NCBI GenBank assembly: GCA_036426205.1
Contig: CM071586.1
Location: forward strand, 9,482,983-9,546,982
Direction of reading: 5' to 3'
Source of the DNA: Ascaphus truei
Lineage: Eukaryota; Chordata; Amphibia; Anura; Ascaphidae
DNA: 64,000 nt
Both the position numbers and the translations under genes were made by a program. The notes beneath the pieces were generated by a model. The model was not told the DNA's origin and did no database searches. It saw only the letters and a list, made by a program, of their open reading frames with translations. Below, one piece after another: positions 11,130-24,034 of the stretch (the first letter of the stretch is position 1; every line of letters begins with the position of its first letter).

Positions 11130-11930
11130 TCCAGAGGTAGGCACAGAGGCAGCAGAGGCACCAGAGGCAGGCAAAGAGGCAACGAGGCAGCCCAGCCTCA
11201 GGCCAGAGACAACCAGGCAGCACAGGGACACCAAAGTCAACAAGCAGAGTGCACAAGCCACCAGAGGCAGTGCAGCAGAACAAAGAACCAGATTCCAGCC
11301 ACATTATACAACCAGATGACTCACCAGTGAGCACAGAGGCCACACCAAGGCCGGCAAAAGATACACCAATATTGCAAGGACGCGGCACAGAGGCAGCCTT
11401 ATGACAAACCATATTCAACTGCAACATAGGCAACCATAGGTCATTCCAGAGGACACCAGATAGGAGGACGACACAGAAGAACGCAAAGACCAGTCATACA
11501 ACCGTGTCACGGCACGGAGTCACCTAGGCATGGCACAGAGCACCAAGAGGGCATTCACAGACAGCAGATTCGGCACTAGGGCACATAAGGCAGACGTCAC
11601 ATAGACAACCATATGCATCACAGAGACACCAGAGGCAGGCACAGATACCCAATGCAGCACAGATGCACCAGATCACCCGAGGCTGCACATAACAACCAGA
11701 GGCAGCACAGAGACAGGACCAGATGCAGTCAACAGATAGCCGCCACAGCACACCCAGATTGCAACCTTCAACCCACACATAGTACACGCACACAAGACAT
11801 TCAAACACCAAAGCGATCAGCACAGCCACACACAAGACAACACATTACATACACACACACAGACACAACCTTGAGCACACACTCAACCACCACAAACACA
11901 CAACATCACCACACACACACACACCAGACG
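11130..11930. repeat. Degenerate AGAGGCAGC/CAC-rich simple repeat
   Basis: Imperfect reiteration of CCAGAGGCAGCACAGAGAC-type units, grading into (CA)n-rich sequence after 11830. The Gln/Thr/Ala-rich open frames on both strands follow from the composition. Confidence 0.7.
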
Positions 11931-12149
11931 TATATAATTAACCATAGATGCTAAAACTAAAAACATAGGTGTGTCTATCAACTCGCGTTCCTTAGTCGCA
12001 CTGATTTGCGTTTTCTCATACATTAAGTTGTTTTGTAATTTAAATTAAAAATATCACCATCTACAATACACTACTCTGGTGTCAAAAGTGACCAAAGCCA
12101 AGAAGTTTCCCTTAAATGCGCATTCTCAGCACACACACACTTTTTTGCC

Positions 12150-15100
12150 TGCATCATGGACCAATAAACCACCCTTTTCTTCCGTTGCTGTGTTGTGCTG
12201 GTATATTTCTTTTTACTTCTCGCCCCTTTTTTACCCCCTCTCCTTTTTTTCCCCCTTCCTTTCTCCTCCTTGTTTTGCTCCCCCCCACCTTCTCCTACCC
12301 CCCTTTAGCCTCCACCCCCGACCCCACTTTTACTGCCCCCAAACCCCTTTTTCAATCGGACGCCCCCCCAACTTTTTTCCTGCCCCCCCCCACCTTTCTG
12401 CCCCAGCTCCCCCCCCCTACCTTTCCCCTCCCCCCACTTCCTACCTTTCTGTCTTCTGCCCTGCCCTTCCTGCCGCCACCTTTCCGACCACCCCCACCTT
12501 TCCGCCCCCCCCATCTTTCCGCCCCTCCGGGGGTTGCCCCACTACCTTTCCGCCCCCACCAACACGGTTTCCGAAACAACACCACTACCTTTCCCCCCCG
12601 CCTCTCCAAACCCTCCCCTCACCTCGCTTGATCATAGGGTCACGCCCGCATGTTGACTTACCATGATCTAGAGTACCCATATGGGCCTATGCTTCATCAG
12701 CACCGCTGTTCAGTTTATGTACGTTCCAGGAAACCTGAGGTCGCCGTGTACATACCGCTAATACTGCTTTCCCTCCCTCATCCCCCTTTCAGGCCTCCCA
12801 CTCCCCCCCTCCCCCCCATCCCCCCCTCTATACCCCCCCACTCCCTTACCCTTTGCTGAGTTCATAGCCCTCCCAAAATTGCCGCTCCGCTCTGTTTATG
12901 AGCTGCCGTCCTATCCTCCGCACACCTGCTAGTTGCAGATCCCCCCCCCCATGTTTCAAACAATGAGGGTGCTGGACCTCGTGCCCTGGTTTCGCCCCAT
13001 TCCTGACGACTCGGAAAGTTCTCCAGGGGTTTTTGCCTCCTTCCTTTGTCACTACGGTGCCAAACGGAAACTCTTTTGGGCTCCCGGACAGCCCTCATTC
13101 TTGGTTTCCCTCGTATGTCTACCCCTCCCTCCCCCCCCTCCCTGGCACTGATTACCCTCAGAGGCCCCCACAGGGAATGCATGATGCCTCCCTGCCCCCC
13201 TCATTTAGGGGACCCATCCACCCCCGACATGGGAATCACTCAGGGCCCGGGACTGCTCCCTGGGAACCATTGCCCCCCCTAATGCCGTCAATCAAAATCA
13301 TTTCCCTGAACGTCAAGGGCCTTAATTCAGTCAGAAAGCGCAAACTGGCCCTCCAAGAGTCAAAAAAAACCAAGGGAGACATTATATGTATCCAGCAGGA
13401 AACCCACTTCAACACCCCAGACCCACCTAACACATTCAAACACACCTTCCCCCAGGCATTCTTTGCATCCTCCCCAAACAAGAAACGAGGCGTAGCTATC
13501 CTGATCAAGAATAACATTCCCTTCGCCCCAACAAAGGTAACAAAAGACCCGGAAGGGCGTTATCTGCTACTACAGGGTACCCTGTCAGGGTCCCCCATCT
13601 CTATACTGAATATATATGCCCCTAACGACAACCAAATCCAATTTCTCCAGAATCTACTTAGCTCGCTGGACCAGGCGGCTCTCTCCTCGCTACTGCTAGT
13701 TGGAGACGCTAACATGGTCCTATGCCCAGACCAAGACAAATCCACTCTGACCACGACACCGCATACCGCTCAGACACAGAAAAAGGCCAAAAAATTCCGT
13801 GAGATCTTACGAGACTACTCACTGTCAGATATCTGGAGGACCCAGCACGTAGGCCAGAGGGACTACATGTTCTTCTCAGCTCCTCATCAGTCTTACTCGC
13901 GGATCGACTACTTTCTGGGTACCAATAATATTCTCCAGGCATCCTCCCACTCCAACATAGGCCCAATTACATGGTCAGACCACGCCCCTGTCGAACTCAC
14001 CCTCTCTCTGCCTTTCGTCAAAAGCTCAGAGTATAAGTGGAAACTGAATGATTCCCTCCTTAGCGACCCACAGGTGGTTAAGTCAATTAAACAAAAGCTA
14101 AACACTTTCTTCCAAATAAATAGAGGTTCGGTCACAGCAGCAGCAATGCTCTGGAAAGCGCACAAAGCTACCATCAGGGGAGACATCATCTCTCTAGCCT
14201 CCCATAAAAAGAAAGTGAAATCTAAAGCGCAAAAAGAACTCACAGAGAGGATCCTGGCCCTAGAACTCCAACATAAGCAGACCCCATCAAAAAAAGTGTT
14301 TAGAACATTAGACAAAACAAGAGCAGAACTCAAACTACTGCAGCTTGACGAGGTAGAGAGGGCACTGAAATGGACTAACCAAAAGTTCTACGACAGGGGC
14401 AATAAAGCAGATAAGCTCCTGGCCTCAAAACTCAGAGGCGTAAAAGCCAAAGCCCAGATCACAAAAATACGCACCAGAAACGGGAAAATATCCTATAACG
14501 AAAAAGAAATAGCACAGGAATTTGCACAATTTTATGAAGAACTTTACAATCTTCACCCCCCCCCGGCCAGGACCTGGACAGTGCCAAAATAGCTGCAGAA
14601 TACCTATCCCAATGCAATCTTCCATCCCTATCAGTGGAGGAGCTTGAGTTCCTTAACCAGAAAATAACCCAGGAGGAGCTGTCCCAAGCAATTAGCTCCC
14701 TCAAAATAGCTAAAACACCGGGCCCAGATGGGTTCACTAATGCATATTATAAAAAGTTTGCAGCGTCCCTCTCCCCCTACCTACTCGATATGCTCAATTC
14801 CTTCTTAGAAGGTGAACCAATACCAGGCACTATTTCGGCCGCCAACCTTGCCATTATCCACAAGGAAGGAAGGGATCCGCTACAATGCGGTAGCTATAGA
14901 CCGATTTCCCAACTCAACACAGACCTCAAGCTTTTCAGCAAGATCCTGGCAAACAGACTGAACCCTATTCTCCCCAGATTGATTCATATAGACCAGGTGG
15001 GCTTTGTGTCAGGAAGACAGGCCTCTGACAACACCCTCAAAATTATCGACATCATAGACCACGTCCACCTTAGCAAGTCCCAGGCCATGATCCTAAGCCT

Positions 15101-17408
15101 TGATGCCGAAAAGGCATTCGACCGAATCAAATGGTCCTTTCTCGACCAAACCATGCTTCGATTCGGCTTCTCTGGGCCATTCCTCGAAGGGGTACGAGCC
15201 CTCTACAACAATCCCACCGCTCTCCTAAAACTCCCGGGCGGGCATTCAAACCCAATAACAATCAAAAATGGAACTAGACAGGGTTGCCCCCTATCCCCTC
15301 TACTATTTGCCATTTCGATAGAACCACTGGCAGCACAAGTCAGAACCGAACCCAGCATTAAAGGCATCCCAATTGGAGATACAGAGTATAAAATCTCCCT
15401 CTTCGCCGACGATGTCATCTTGACCCTAGCCGACCCGCACGCCTCCCTCCCCAATTTACAGAAACTGTTAGACCAATTTAGCCTAGTGTCCGACTATAAA
15501 ATAAATACGGACAAGTCCGAGGCGCTCAATATCTCCTTCCCAGACCCTGCGTGGAAACTCCTGCAAGCCAATTATAAATATAAATGGAATAATTCCCACA
15601 TCAAATACTTAGGAATTAAAATAGCTAGCTCATACAGCTCGCTATACCATGCTAACTACCCCCCCCCCTCTTCCGCCAGATCAAAATGGACCTGGAGACT
15701 TGGCATGCCCACCAGATCTCTTGGTTCGGAAGAATTGTGTCCACTAAAATGAACATCCTCTCCCGTTTACTCTATTATTTCCAAACCCTCCTAGTCCCGG
15801 TCACGCTAGTAGAACTTCGGAATGTGCAGGCTCATATCCTCCGCTTTATATGGAGGCAGCGCAGACCAAGGGTGCCGAGATAGGTGCTGCTGGCTTCAAG
15901 GATGAGAGGGGGTTTGGGGGCCCCGGATGTGGTCAGATATTACCATGCGGCCCAGCTGAGGCAGGCGGTGGTCTGGAATAACCCCCCGACCTCCAACTGC
16001 TGGTTGGCGATAGAAACCTACCACGTGGCCCCCACCCCCGTCCTGGCCTTACTATGGTCTCAGGCACACAAAGAAAGGAGGCCCCAGAGATATGAGCTTG
16101 GGGTGGCGAGGTGCACGTGGTCTACTTGGATTAAAACCAAAGGGAAACATGGCCTAGCTTCATTCCCCTCACAACTCACCCCCATCTTCGGGAACCCGGA
16201 CTTCCCACCCGGGTGCTCCCGTACCCAATTTGGCCAATTCCCGGGCCTAAACATCAGAGTGGTTGCAGATCTGCTGGAAAGTGATGAGGTTCTGTCTTTC
16301 CAAGAACTTAAAAATAAATTCTCATCCCCAGACCTCCCCATTTTCAAATACCTACAGATAAGGCACTTTCTGCAAGCCCTATCGCCAAGCCACAAATTCC
16401 CAGAACGCACCAGATTTGAGTCCCTCTGCCTAAAAGGGGAATACCAGAGAGGATTAATCTCAGAAATCTATAGGACAATAGAGGCCTCCCACCCCCCACC
16501 CTCCCATACATATATGCAGAAATGGAGCGCGGACCTAAACGTCCAATAGATAGGGAGGACTGGGAGGATATCTGGGAAGCTGCCACCAAAACGTCAATTT
16601 GCTCAATCACCAAGGAAAACATATATACAGTAAAATACTGTTCCAATGGTACCTGACCCCGAGTAGACTGAGCCAGATCTTCCCAGGCACCACAGATGTG
16701 TGCTGGAGAGGATGTGGTCAAAGGGGGGACATGCCCCATATTTGGTGGGCATGCCCGGAGATCCAGAGGTTCTGGACCAGGATCCAGAGTCTCCTGACTG
16801 AAACTTGGGACTGGAGATCCCCCTGGACCCTCTGACGTACGTGCTGGGGAGACCAATTGAAGACCTCCCCGCCCCCATAGCCAGACGTACCTCGGCGATC
16901 CTTACGGCCGCCAGATGCTGTATCGTCGCCGCGGCCTGGAAACAAGTAAAGGCCCCTCCAGGAGAACGGTAATTAAAAGAATAGACGGGGTCATGAACAT
17001 GGAGAGACTGACAGCCATGCTGAAGCAGAGAATGCATCAGTTCTATAGAACCTGGGAACCCTGGCCAGGCTCTGGGGCTCCAACACTGCTGCAAGCCCTG
17101 GTCCAACCCTAATATCCTCGGGGCCGAGGATCGGTGCGCCCTACCCGCCACAATCCCTTCCTCCTCCCCCCCACCCCTCCCCTCTTCCTCCCCATGTCGT
17201 TCCCAACTATCCACCCGCCCCTCGTCGTCCCCTTTCTTTTTACTACTGAAAGTAGGAAAAAATGGTTCATTCTGTGTCTCAGAGTACTTCACTGCCATGT
17301 GCCTGTATTCCAAAATGACTTGTCATGCTGTGAATGTCACCTTTTTAGCCACATGTATGTACCTTGCAAGACGCCAATAAAGGAAAAAAATATTTAAAAA
17401 AAAAAAAC
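12150..17408 (+). mobile_element. L1/Tx1-clade LINE, near full length
   Basis: A C-rich 5' region (12200-12640, with tandem CCCCCACCTTTCCGC-like units) is followed by an ORF2-type coding region (13287-16835), a short 3' UTR, AATAAA at 17376-17381 and a poly(A) tail to 17408. Flanking sequence AATGCGYRTNCTCAGCACAC is duplicated on both sides (12117-12150 and 17410-17442), over about 30 bp with a few mismatches. This is longer than an ordinary L1 target duplication. No separate ORF1 was found upstream, so the element may be internally deleted or may start downstream of ORF1. Confidence 0.88.
13287..16835 (+). pseudogene. LINE ORF2: endonuclease - reverse transcriptase - Cys motif, frameshifted
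   Basis: This is the enzyme that nicks target DNA and reverse-transcribes the element RNA. The apurinic-type endonuclease starts at MPSIKIISLNVKGLN (13287). It keeps QQETHF, GDANMVL, SRIDYF and SDHAPVEL (about 13390-13995), all expected catalytic motifs. The reverse transcriptase (about 14634-15560) keeps the palm motif LDAEKAFDRIKW, GTRQGCPLSPLLF and FADDVIL. The C-terminal CX3CX7HX4C motif (CWRGCGQRGDMPHIWWAC, about 16698-16750) is typical of L1 ORF2. Lesions: a frameshift at the C10 run near 14557, a frameshift at the C9 run near 15660, an in-frame TAG at 15881-15883, and frame loss near 16550-16600. Two of the four lesions sit in homopolymers and may be sequencing errors. In-frame sequence upstream (13033-13286) is more likely leader than protein. 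Confidence 0.9.
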
Positions 17409-18565
17409 AATGCGTGTGCTCAGCACACACACACTTTTTCGCCGGGGATATAGGATGACCTGATTAATCCATTAAAGCTGAATTGAGAGTTTTAGCGTAT
17501 TGGTCCTAAACTAACAAGAGAGTTCCCATTCGCACATATGATCATCCCTTCTTATCATCGTGGATATCAAGAAAAACATATATATAATACAGACCCTGTT
17601 TTATTTTTTTTTTTTATGCCATATATGAAATTCCCATGGAATCTATTTAGTTTTTTATTTTCCATTCTATTAATATGCCCCGACGTGGTTTGGAGGAGAC
17701 ACCTCTTTGGGTAGTAGATAACTCAAATCAAGAGAAGAAATGTTAAGGCTCTGCCTACCGATTATTTATCCATTAATAATGTAAGTGCATAAGTGGGATT
17801 CCTGTCATCATAGGGGAGAATATTGGGACTTATCAGGAGTGAATGGGCAGGCAGAAGCATCATTTAAAAAGATGAATCCCTATGAAGTGCATGGGGTTAC
17901 TATGTGTCTAAGCGACAGAGATGTATATGGGCCACCTTTGTAAATGTGTAGGTTATACATGGTGTAATTGGGTGATATAACTTTTATAAGGAAATCCTAT
18001 TAAAAGTCTATGAGGTATGAGAAATTGCAAATGGGTAATTTGGTAATGTATTTAATTTTGAGGGGCTGAGGCAATATCAGAGGGTGAATCCTAGTTAGGA
18101 TATTAATGGTGGGGTACGAGGCAGGATCCTATCGTAAAACACATGAGCAGTTGATTTTGTAAGTGGTATTCTTTGAAAGACTATGGGGGTTATGTATAAA
18201 TGCGATAGGATTTTCTGTCTGCAACTGCCCATCTCACCTATCATTGTTTAATGAATAACCCTATGGGTAAGAGGATGATCCTGTTAAAAACTATGGGGCA
18301 AAACTGATTTAAGTTGAGGTCGGATACTATTAAAATCTATGAGGCAACTGATGGTGTGATGGTGATATATACATTTGATGGTTTGTCATGTTATGTGTAA
18401 AGAGGCTTCTCCTATTACGTTGTGGGGGAGCGGTGAGTTTTGTAAAGGGAGAATCCTATTAAAGTCTATTTGGGCAGAGCTGCTTTGTGTAAGAGGGTGA
18501 TCATTAAAGTTTTATTGGGTCAGCTATCCCGATATTGTGCCCATTATTGCCCTGCAGTTACTCAC

Positions 18566-18649
18566 AGTATCCATGGGAAGCATTTGAAGGAGAATTTAAC
18601 GGGCTGTATGTGTGGTGTACCCTGAAATAGGTGTTACAGGGGCAGGATA
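18566..18649 (-). pseudogene. Inverted damaged copy of 81-bp exon (cf. 35759)
   Basis: The minus strand shows TTTGTAG, then a GATMCTGCCCCTGTAAC-like start, and CATGGATACTGTGAGTAAC at the donor. It is 84 bp rather than 81, so the frame is lost. It mirrors the exon at 35759-35839. Confidence 0.6.
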
Positions 18650-19041
18650 CTACAAAGGGATAATAAAAAAAGGGCTGTGTATACAGCAGAATTTAAACCT
18701 ATTGAAAGGGACAATTAGTAATAGATCTGTAAAGCTGCAATTGAAGAGTTTAGCAGTGTTGGACATAAACTAACAAGTTAGGTTAGTTTTCCATAGGACA
18801 TATGATGTTCTCTGTCATCATCATATCAATAAAAACCTATAATAACGCACGCTATTCCATCTATGAAATTCCAATGAATACTATTTAACCCATTTTATTA
18901 ATATGCGACTGGTGGAGGAGACACGGGTAGATTGTTTGTAACTTAAGAAAGAGAATTTAAGGCTCTGCTATCCTATTATTTATCCTTTTTAATGAATTGC
19001 ATAAAGGGGATATTGCCCATCATTTACCTGCAGTTATCACC

Positions 19042-19121
19042 CGTTTTCCCTGGGAGCAGCATTGGAAGGGGCATATTATGAGGGTGTTGTTGGTCCATGA
19101 CATTGGGGTTTACAGGACAGA
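19042..19121 (-). pseudogene. Inverted damaged copy of 81-bp exon (cf. 35284)
   Basis: The minus strand reads CTTGTAG followed by TCTGTCCTGTAAACCCCAAT and ends GGGAAAACGGGTGATAAC. It is about 80 bp, with indels breaking the frame. It mirrors the exon at 35284-35364. Confidence 0.6.
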
Positions 19122-19329
19122 CTACAAGGGTGAAAAAGGTAAGGGCTTTGTATACAGCAAGGATGTAAACCCATTTGTTGAAAGAATTATATATATAAAA
19201 TGATGTTAAAGCTGCAATTTAGACTTCGCAGGACTGGACATAAACTAAAAGAATATTTGCCCAATTAGACATATGATCTCCCTTTATTCATCTGTCATAT
19301 TCAAAAGACCTATAATTACAAGTTAATAG

Positions 19330-20960
19330 TTACATAGTTACTAGTCACATAGCTACATATTACTAGTGGAAATCGCTACATAGTTACATCGTTACATTTG
19401 TTTAGTTACATTAGTCTACATAGTAGACGCGTTGAAAAAGAACGTCGTCCAGCAAGTCAACTATGCTAAATTTAGACACAGATATTTAGTCTATATTATT
19501 ATACGTACTATATTGATCCAGAGGAAGGGAAACAAAACCCCCAGTGTGAGATCATCCAATGGATCTCATAAGGGGAAAATAAATTCCTTCCTGACTCCAA
19601 AGAATGGCAATCAGATTACTCCCTGGTCAATCATCCTTCCCAGGTTGACTTATTTGGTAATACTGTATACCTTTCCCTTCGAAAAGAGTGTCCAACTGTT
19701 TTGAACTTATCTATGTATCTGCCATCCTAGTTCTCCATGGGTTATGAATCCCACACTGTAACTGCCCTTACTGTAAGAACCCTCCTTGTTGCTGGTGAAA
19801 GCTCCTTTCTCAAATCTCTTAAGGGATGCCCGAGTCCTTAGTACTGCGTGGGATGAATAGTTCTTTTAAAGCTCCATTGTAAGGTCCAACGAATATAGTT
19901 CTGTTATGGTTACATATCCACTCTTAGACGCCTATTTTCTAATTTAAATAAATCTAAGTAGTGAGCCTCTTCCTAATACGTAGACTATTCCTCCCCTTTA
20001 TTAATTTTGGTGCTCTTCTCGCACTATATCTGTTCCATAATGTCTTTTCTAAGAGTGGCGCCCCCAAAACAATGTACGCCATATTAAAGGTGTGGTCTTT
20101 ACTATGCTTGGTTAAAGGGGGCATAATTATGTTTACTTCCCTTCCATCCATTTGCCCGTTAATTTGCAAGATACGATCGTGTTTGTCTTTGCAGGTACTG
20201 ATGACTGTGGGCACTATTGATAAGAGTGCTGTCTACAAGCACTTAAATCCTTCTCCATCAAGGATTCCCTCAATTTATCCCCATTTAATGGGTAGGTTGG
20301 CTGTTTTTCTTGCTCCCCAAATGCATAACCTTAAATTTATCTGGTGTTAATTAATCGCCATTACTGCCCAAGTTTCCAGTCTTCCAAGTACCTTCAGGAG
20401 GGAAAATTACACCTGCTATGATTCTATTACCTTACACAATATAGTATCATCAGCAAAGATGAGACTTTGCTTCTCGAATGCCAACCTCAAGGTCATTATT
20501 AAACAAGTAAAAAGCAGGGGTTCCCAGGATCGACCTCCTGAGGTTTACTCCAATCACGACTACTTTAGCCAACCGTGAAAAAGTTCCATTTATGGCAACC
20601 CTCTGTTGTCTGGTTTCAACCAGTTTTCAATCCAGGGCAATTTATTACAAGTCCAATTTGCGTGTATTTGACACCAACCTTTTGTGTGGAACAGTATCAA
20701 AAGCTCTTTGCAAAATCTAAAGTAGACCACATCAACTGCATAACTGTCTAAATTCCTACTTACCTCCCTCAAAAGAAACAAAATAAGGTTAGTTTGGCAA
20801 GATCTATCCTTATAAATCCATTCCGACTAGTACTAATATTTTTTGCCCCTGATGTATCCTGAAATTTATCCCGTATTAAAAAATTCAAGTTAGCTTCCCC
20901 ACTATTGAAGTAGATCTTAAAGGTCGGTAATGTCCAACTATATGGAATAACATCAACGTT
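19330..20960 (-). mobile_element. Inverted copy of CR1-like LINE fragment
   Basis: The minus strand corresponds to 33453-35095. The GTTACATAGTTACTAG-type tail is at 19330-19415, and reverse-transcriptase C-terminal peptides such as MDGREVNIIMP and LIKG are at about 19955-20215. Many frame breaks compared with the right-arm copy. Confidence 0.75.
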
Positions 20961-21084
20961 TTATTCCATTACTAACTCCCATGAGTCTTGTTTTCAGGAC
21001 CCATTCTATGAATATAATGTAAAAACGACGATCGGTTTCCAAAAAAAATCTGAGAACAACACCAATAAGACCCAGGTTCATGCT

Positions 21085-21345
21085 GATACATGCTGCAAAA
21101 TTTCAGTGACATTTCTGCAGACAGGGACTAATGGCACCATCGGATTAAACAGCGGGGGAATCCTGGCAGTACATTCAAAATGAAGGTACTGACAGGACCC
21201 TGCTAATGTAATCCAATGGGACATAGTCACTGCAGCAAATGTCACTGAAATGTTGCAGCATGTTACCAGCATGTACCTGGATTTGTTGGTGATAGCCCAG
21301 ATTGCCAGGCAAGTTTTTAGGATACTGTGGGCACCTGTATGACGG
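21085..21345. mobile_element. Copy of TA-flanked palindromic MITE (left arm)
   Basis: Contains CATGCTGCAAAATTTCAGTG, the central CTAATGG...ATCGGATTAA and an end GGGCACCTGTATGACGGGG. It corresponds to the reverse complement of 33061-33380. Confidence 0.65.
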
Positions 21346-22079
21346 GGAGGAGACGCTGTTTGTGTAGAAGTAACTCAGCAGGAGAGAATTTAGGCTCTGC
21401 CCATCCTATATTTATCGTTTTTTTTTTTAAAGTTAACTGGAATAAGTGAGATCTTCCTTCATATGGGGAGACATTGATGGGTATTTATCAGAGTGAGGAA
21501 CCAAAGCTACATTTTAAGTGGAGAAGATCTATATTGCATGGTGTGATTGATGTGTCTAAAAAGGCCTTAAACGGGTCGGTGTTTAGTATCCACATATTCC
21601 AATGTACGATGGTTTGCACTTAGTGTATTATTTTTGGTGATATGCCTTTAGAAGGATATCATGATTCGTCGATAAAGGAGATGATATGTTTGTAAATGGG
21701 TAAATTATATTGCAATTTACCTGGGACGGCTGATTTCTCTATTGATGTACTGTATGTCGGAGGATGATTTGAAGGATGAATACTATTAAAGTGTATAATG
21801 TGCTAATCGCTGAGAACACCTGAGAGCTGTTGAGTATGTAAGTGGGTGATCTTCGGAAAGGATACGGGATTACGTATGTATTAAACTGCGACTAAGGAAT
21901 AGGAATATTCCTATCCATCTATCCTACTATCACAGCTTAAGAATTAGCCCCCAATAGTAAAAGAGGACCGATTTAAAATCCTATGAGGTGGTAACGATGT
22001 GTGCAAGAGGGTCATGGTATTAATGTCTATGGGAGGAGCTGATGTAAGAGGGTGTGATCATACCTTAATGTCGATGTGG

Positions 22080-22255
22080 GAGATGTGTAAGAGGGGTCCT
22101 ATTAATGTCTAGTGGGGGAGATTGAAGGTTTTTGTGTAAGAGGGCGATCCTATTCATGCTTGGGAGCTGATTAAAGAGGGTGTTTGATCATATGTCTAGG
22201 GGAGCTGATTGTGATTTGTAAGAGGGTGATCCTATTAAGGTCTATGGGGGCAGTC
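22080..22255 (-). repeat. Minisatellite copies (left arm)
   Basis: TAAGAGGGTGATCCTATTAA and GTCTATGGGGGCAG units are the reverse complement of the 32205-32440 minisatellite. Confidence 0.7.
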
Positions 22256-22293
22256 GTAAAGATTTTCCATTCTTTGCCCTGCAGCTTACTCAC

Positions 22294-22372
22294 CTGTTTC
22301 CCTTGTTGCAGATTGGAAGGGGCATTTGCGGGATTGCTGGTCTTCCGGCCATAGGGTTTACAGGGGCAGATC
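22294..22372 (-). pseudogene. Inverted damaged copy of 81-bp exon (cf. 32081)
   Basis: The minus strand shows CCTGTAG, GATCTGCCCCTGTAAACCCT and, at the donor, GGGAAACAGGTGAGT. The span is 79 bp instead of 81, with substitutions in the middle, so the frame is broken. It mirrors 32081-32161. Confidence 0.65.
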
Positions 22373-23050
22373 CTACAGGGGTGGGGTAAGGTTTAAAAGG
22401 AGAGGGCCGTTGTATACAGCAAGATGTACTGTGTGTAACATGCTTGTTTTAGGGAAAGGCAATTAGAGATATAGACGATGGTTAAGCTGCAGTCCCACTA
22501 ACGTACAAAATGGGATTTGTGTTTCATGGCATTTATTATTAACTCACTGTTACAGGTATGAGAGCGAGAGAGAAGTAAGAAAAAAGACAGAGAACAGAAT
22601 AAAAGAAAAGAGAGGGTAAACATTAGGTATTAGCGAGTGCTAATAAAACTACGTGCCCTGGTATTAATGATGCGGAGTATAGTATTTTATACAATTACAA
22701 TGCGCACGCCGCTCTATAAATGACAATGAGTATCGAGGCCACCAGATACTCAACATGCCTGCTGCTGTAAATTGCTGCCCAGTATCTACTCAGCTGATAA
22801 TTACACCACCGCGGATTGTATAATGATGCACGAGAGTATCTATTCACTGATGCCACATGTGCTGTTAAAGATGCTGCGTACTATACACGATAATGAGCAG
22901 CTTGCGTTGTTTAGAATGGTGCGAGTATCTTATACCTGTAATTAACATGTTGGCTGATTAATGCTTGTGATCTGAGTATCTCTATATACTGTAATTAACA
23001 TGCAGCGCTGTTGTTGTATAATCATCATGAGTATCTCTTGTGTTGACTTA

Positions 23051-23150
23051 CGCTTGTTACTATTGGCAGGTTTGTCCCGAGGTATTTTCTGCCCTGAGGT
23101 GATAATGGGGGTTGGGGTACCCCAGTGCTATTCACCACCGGTTACAACTC
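23051..23150 (-). pseudogene. Inverted damaged copy of 93-bp exon (cf. 31360)
   Basis: The reverse complement matches the exon at 31360-31452 (TGTTACTATTGGCAGG...TCCCGAGGTATTTTCTGCC on the plus strand) with several indels that destroy the frame. Confidence 0.6.
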
Positions 23151-23299
23151 AATGAAGAGGAAAGAAGGAGAACCATGATAGCGTCCTAATAGCCTATATT
23201 GGGAGGGAGGATCTATTGACCCGACTGTCTGAAGAAGAAGAGATATGGGAACATTGAATTTACAGTTTTGCATTCGTCAGGGGCTCAAGTTAGGGCATA

Positions 23300-23890
23300 A
23301 AGATCATGTTATAGGTCGAGGTCAATGTTGATACGGACAGAGTTTGGAACCTCAAAGATCCCACGTGAAGGAAAAGGGAGGGGGGGATATATGATTGAAT
23401 ACGACATCAAGGCTGTCAAACAAGGTGCAGAAGGAAGAATATTTTCAGAGAAAAGAAGGTGCTAGGAACAAGAGGTAGTGCTCCGAAGCTGGAGGGTGGA
23501 GGAGAGATGTGAGGAAGTACACATCACGGAAGGCCGTTCGTACAGAGGTGGTAGAGGGTAAGGCAGATAATGGAACCTAAAGTGGAAGATCTAATGGGAT
23601 GATAAATATAAAATAAACCTTAATAGGGTCTGAGATTGTACAAAAGCAAGGTAAAAGGAAGTGAGGAAGGAGGGGATTAATGTTTCTTATTTGCCATCAA
23701 ATTCTATGCTTCTATGTAACCGCCTTGGCCAATATAAGAGGAAACCATGTAGGAAAGACACTGGTATTGGTGGGAGTTGTTTGTCATCTGATATGGAGAT
23801 CCTTATTCCGAAGAAGGCTTGGAAGCATAGAACCACCTACAGACGTATAGTCCGACCGGGAATATGGTGACGGAAACATGAAAGATGAAG
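23300..23890 (+). mobile_element. LINE 3' fragment (left-arm copy)
   Basis: Reverse-complement counterpart of 30640-31320. GGGGGGATATATGATTGAAT, AAGGCTGTCAAACAAGGTGC and CCGAAGCTGGAGGGTGGAGG match the right arm on its minus strand. Confidence 0.5.
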
Positions 23891-24034
23891 GGAAAATGAG
23901 GGGAAAAGGTTGAACTCTAGTGCGAAGAAAGAGAAGTTGTTTGGTTAAGAGAATAGGATGTCATTTTAAGAAGAATTTTTGAGTGGGGTAACATTGAAAG
24001 TGTATATTCTAGAAAAATCTGACGGTTTATACAA

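Noticed and set aside
12305..12609. Gly/Arg-rich minus-strand frames near 12.3-12.6 kb
   Set aside because: Antisense of the C-rich leader of the LINE; no motif and extreme composition.
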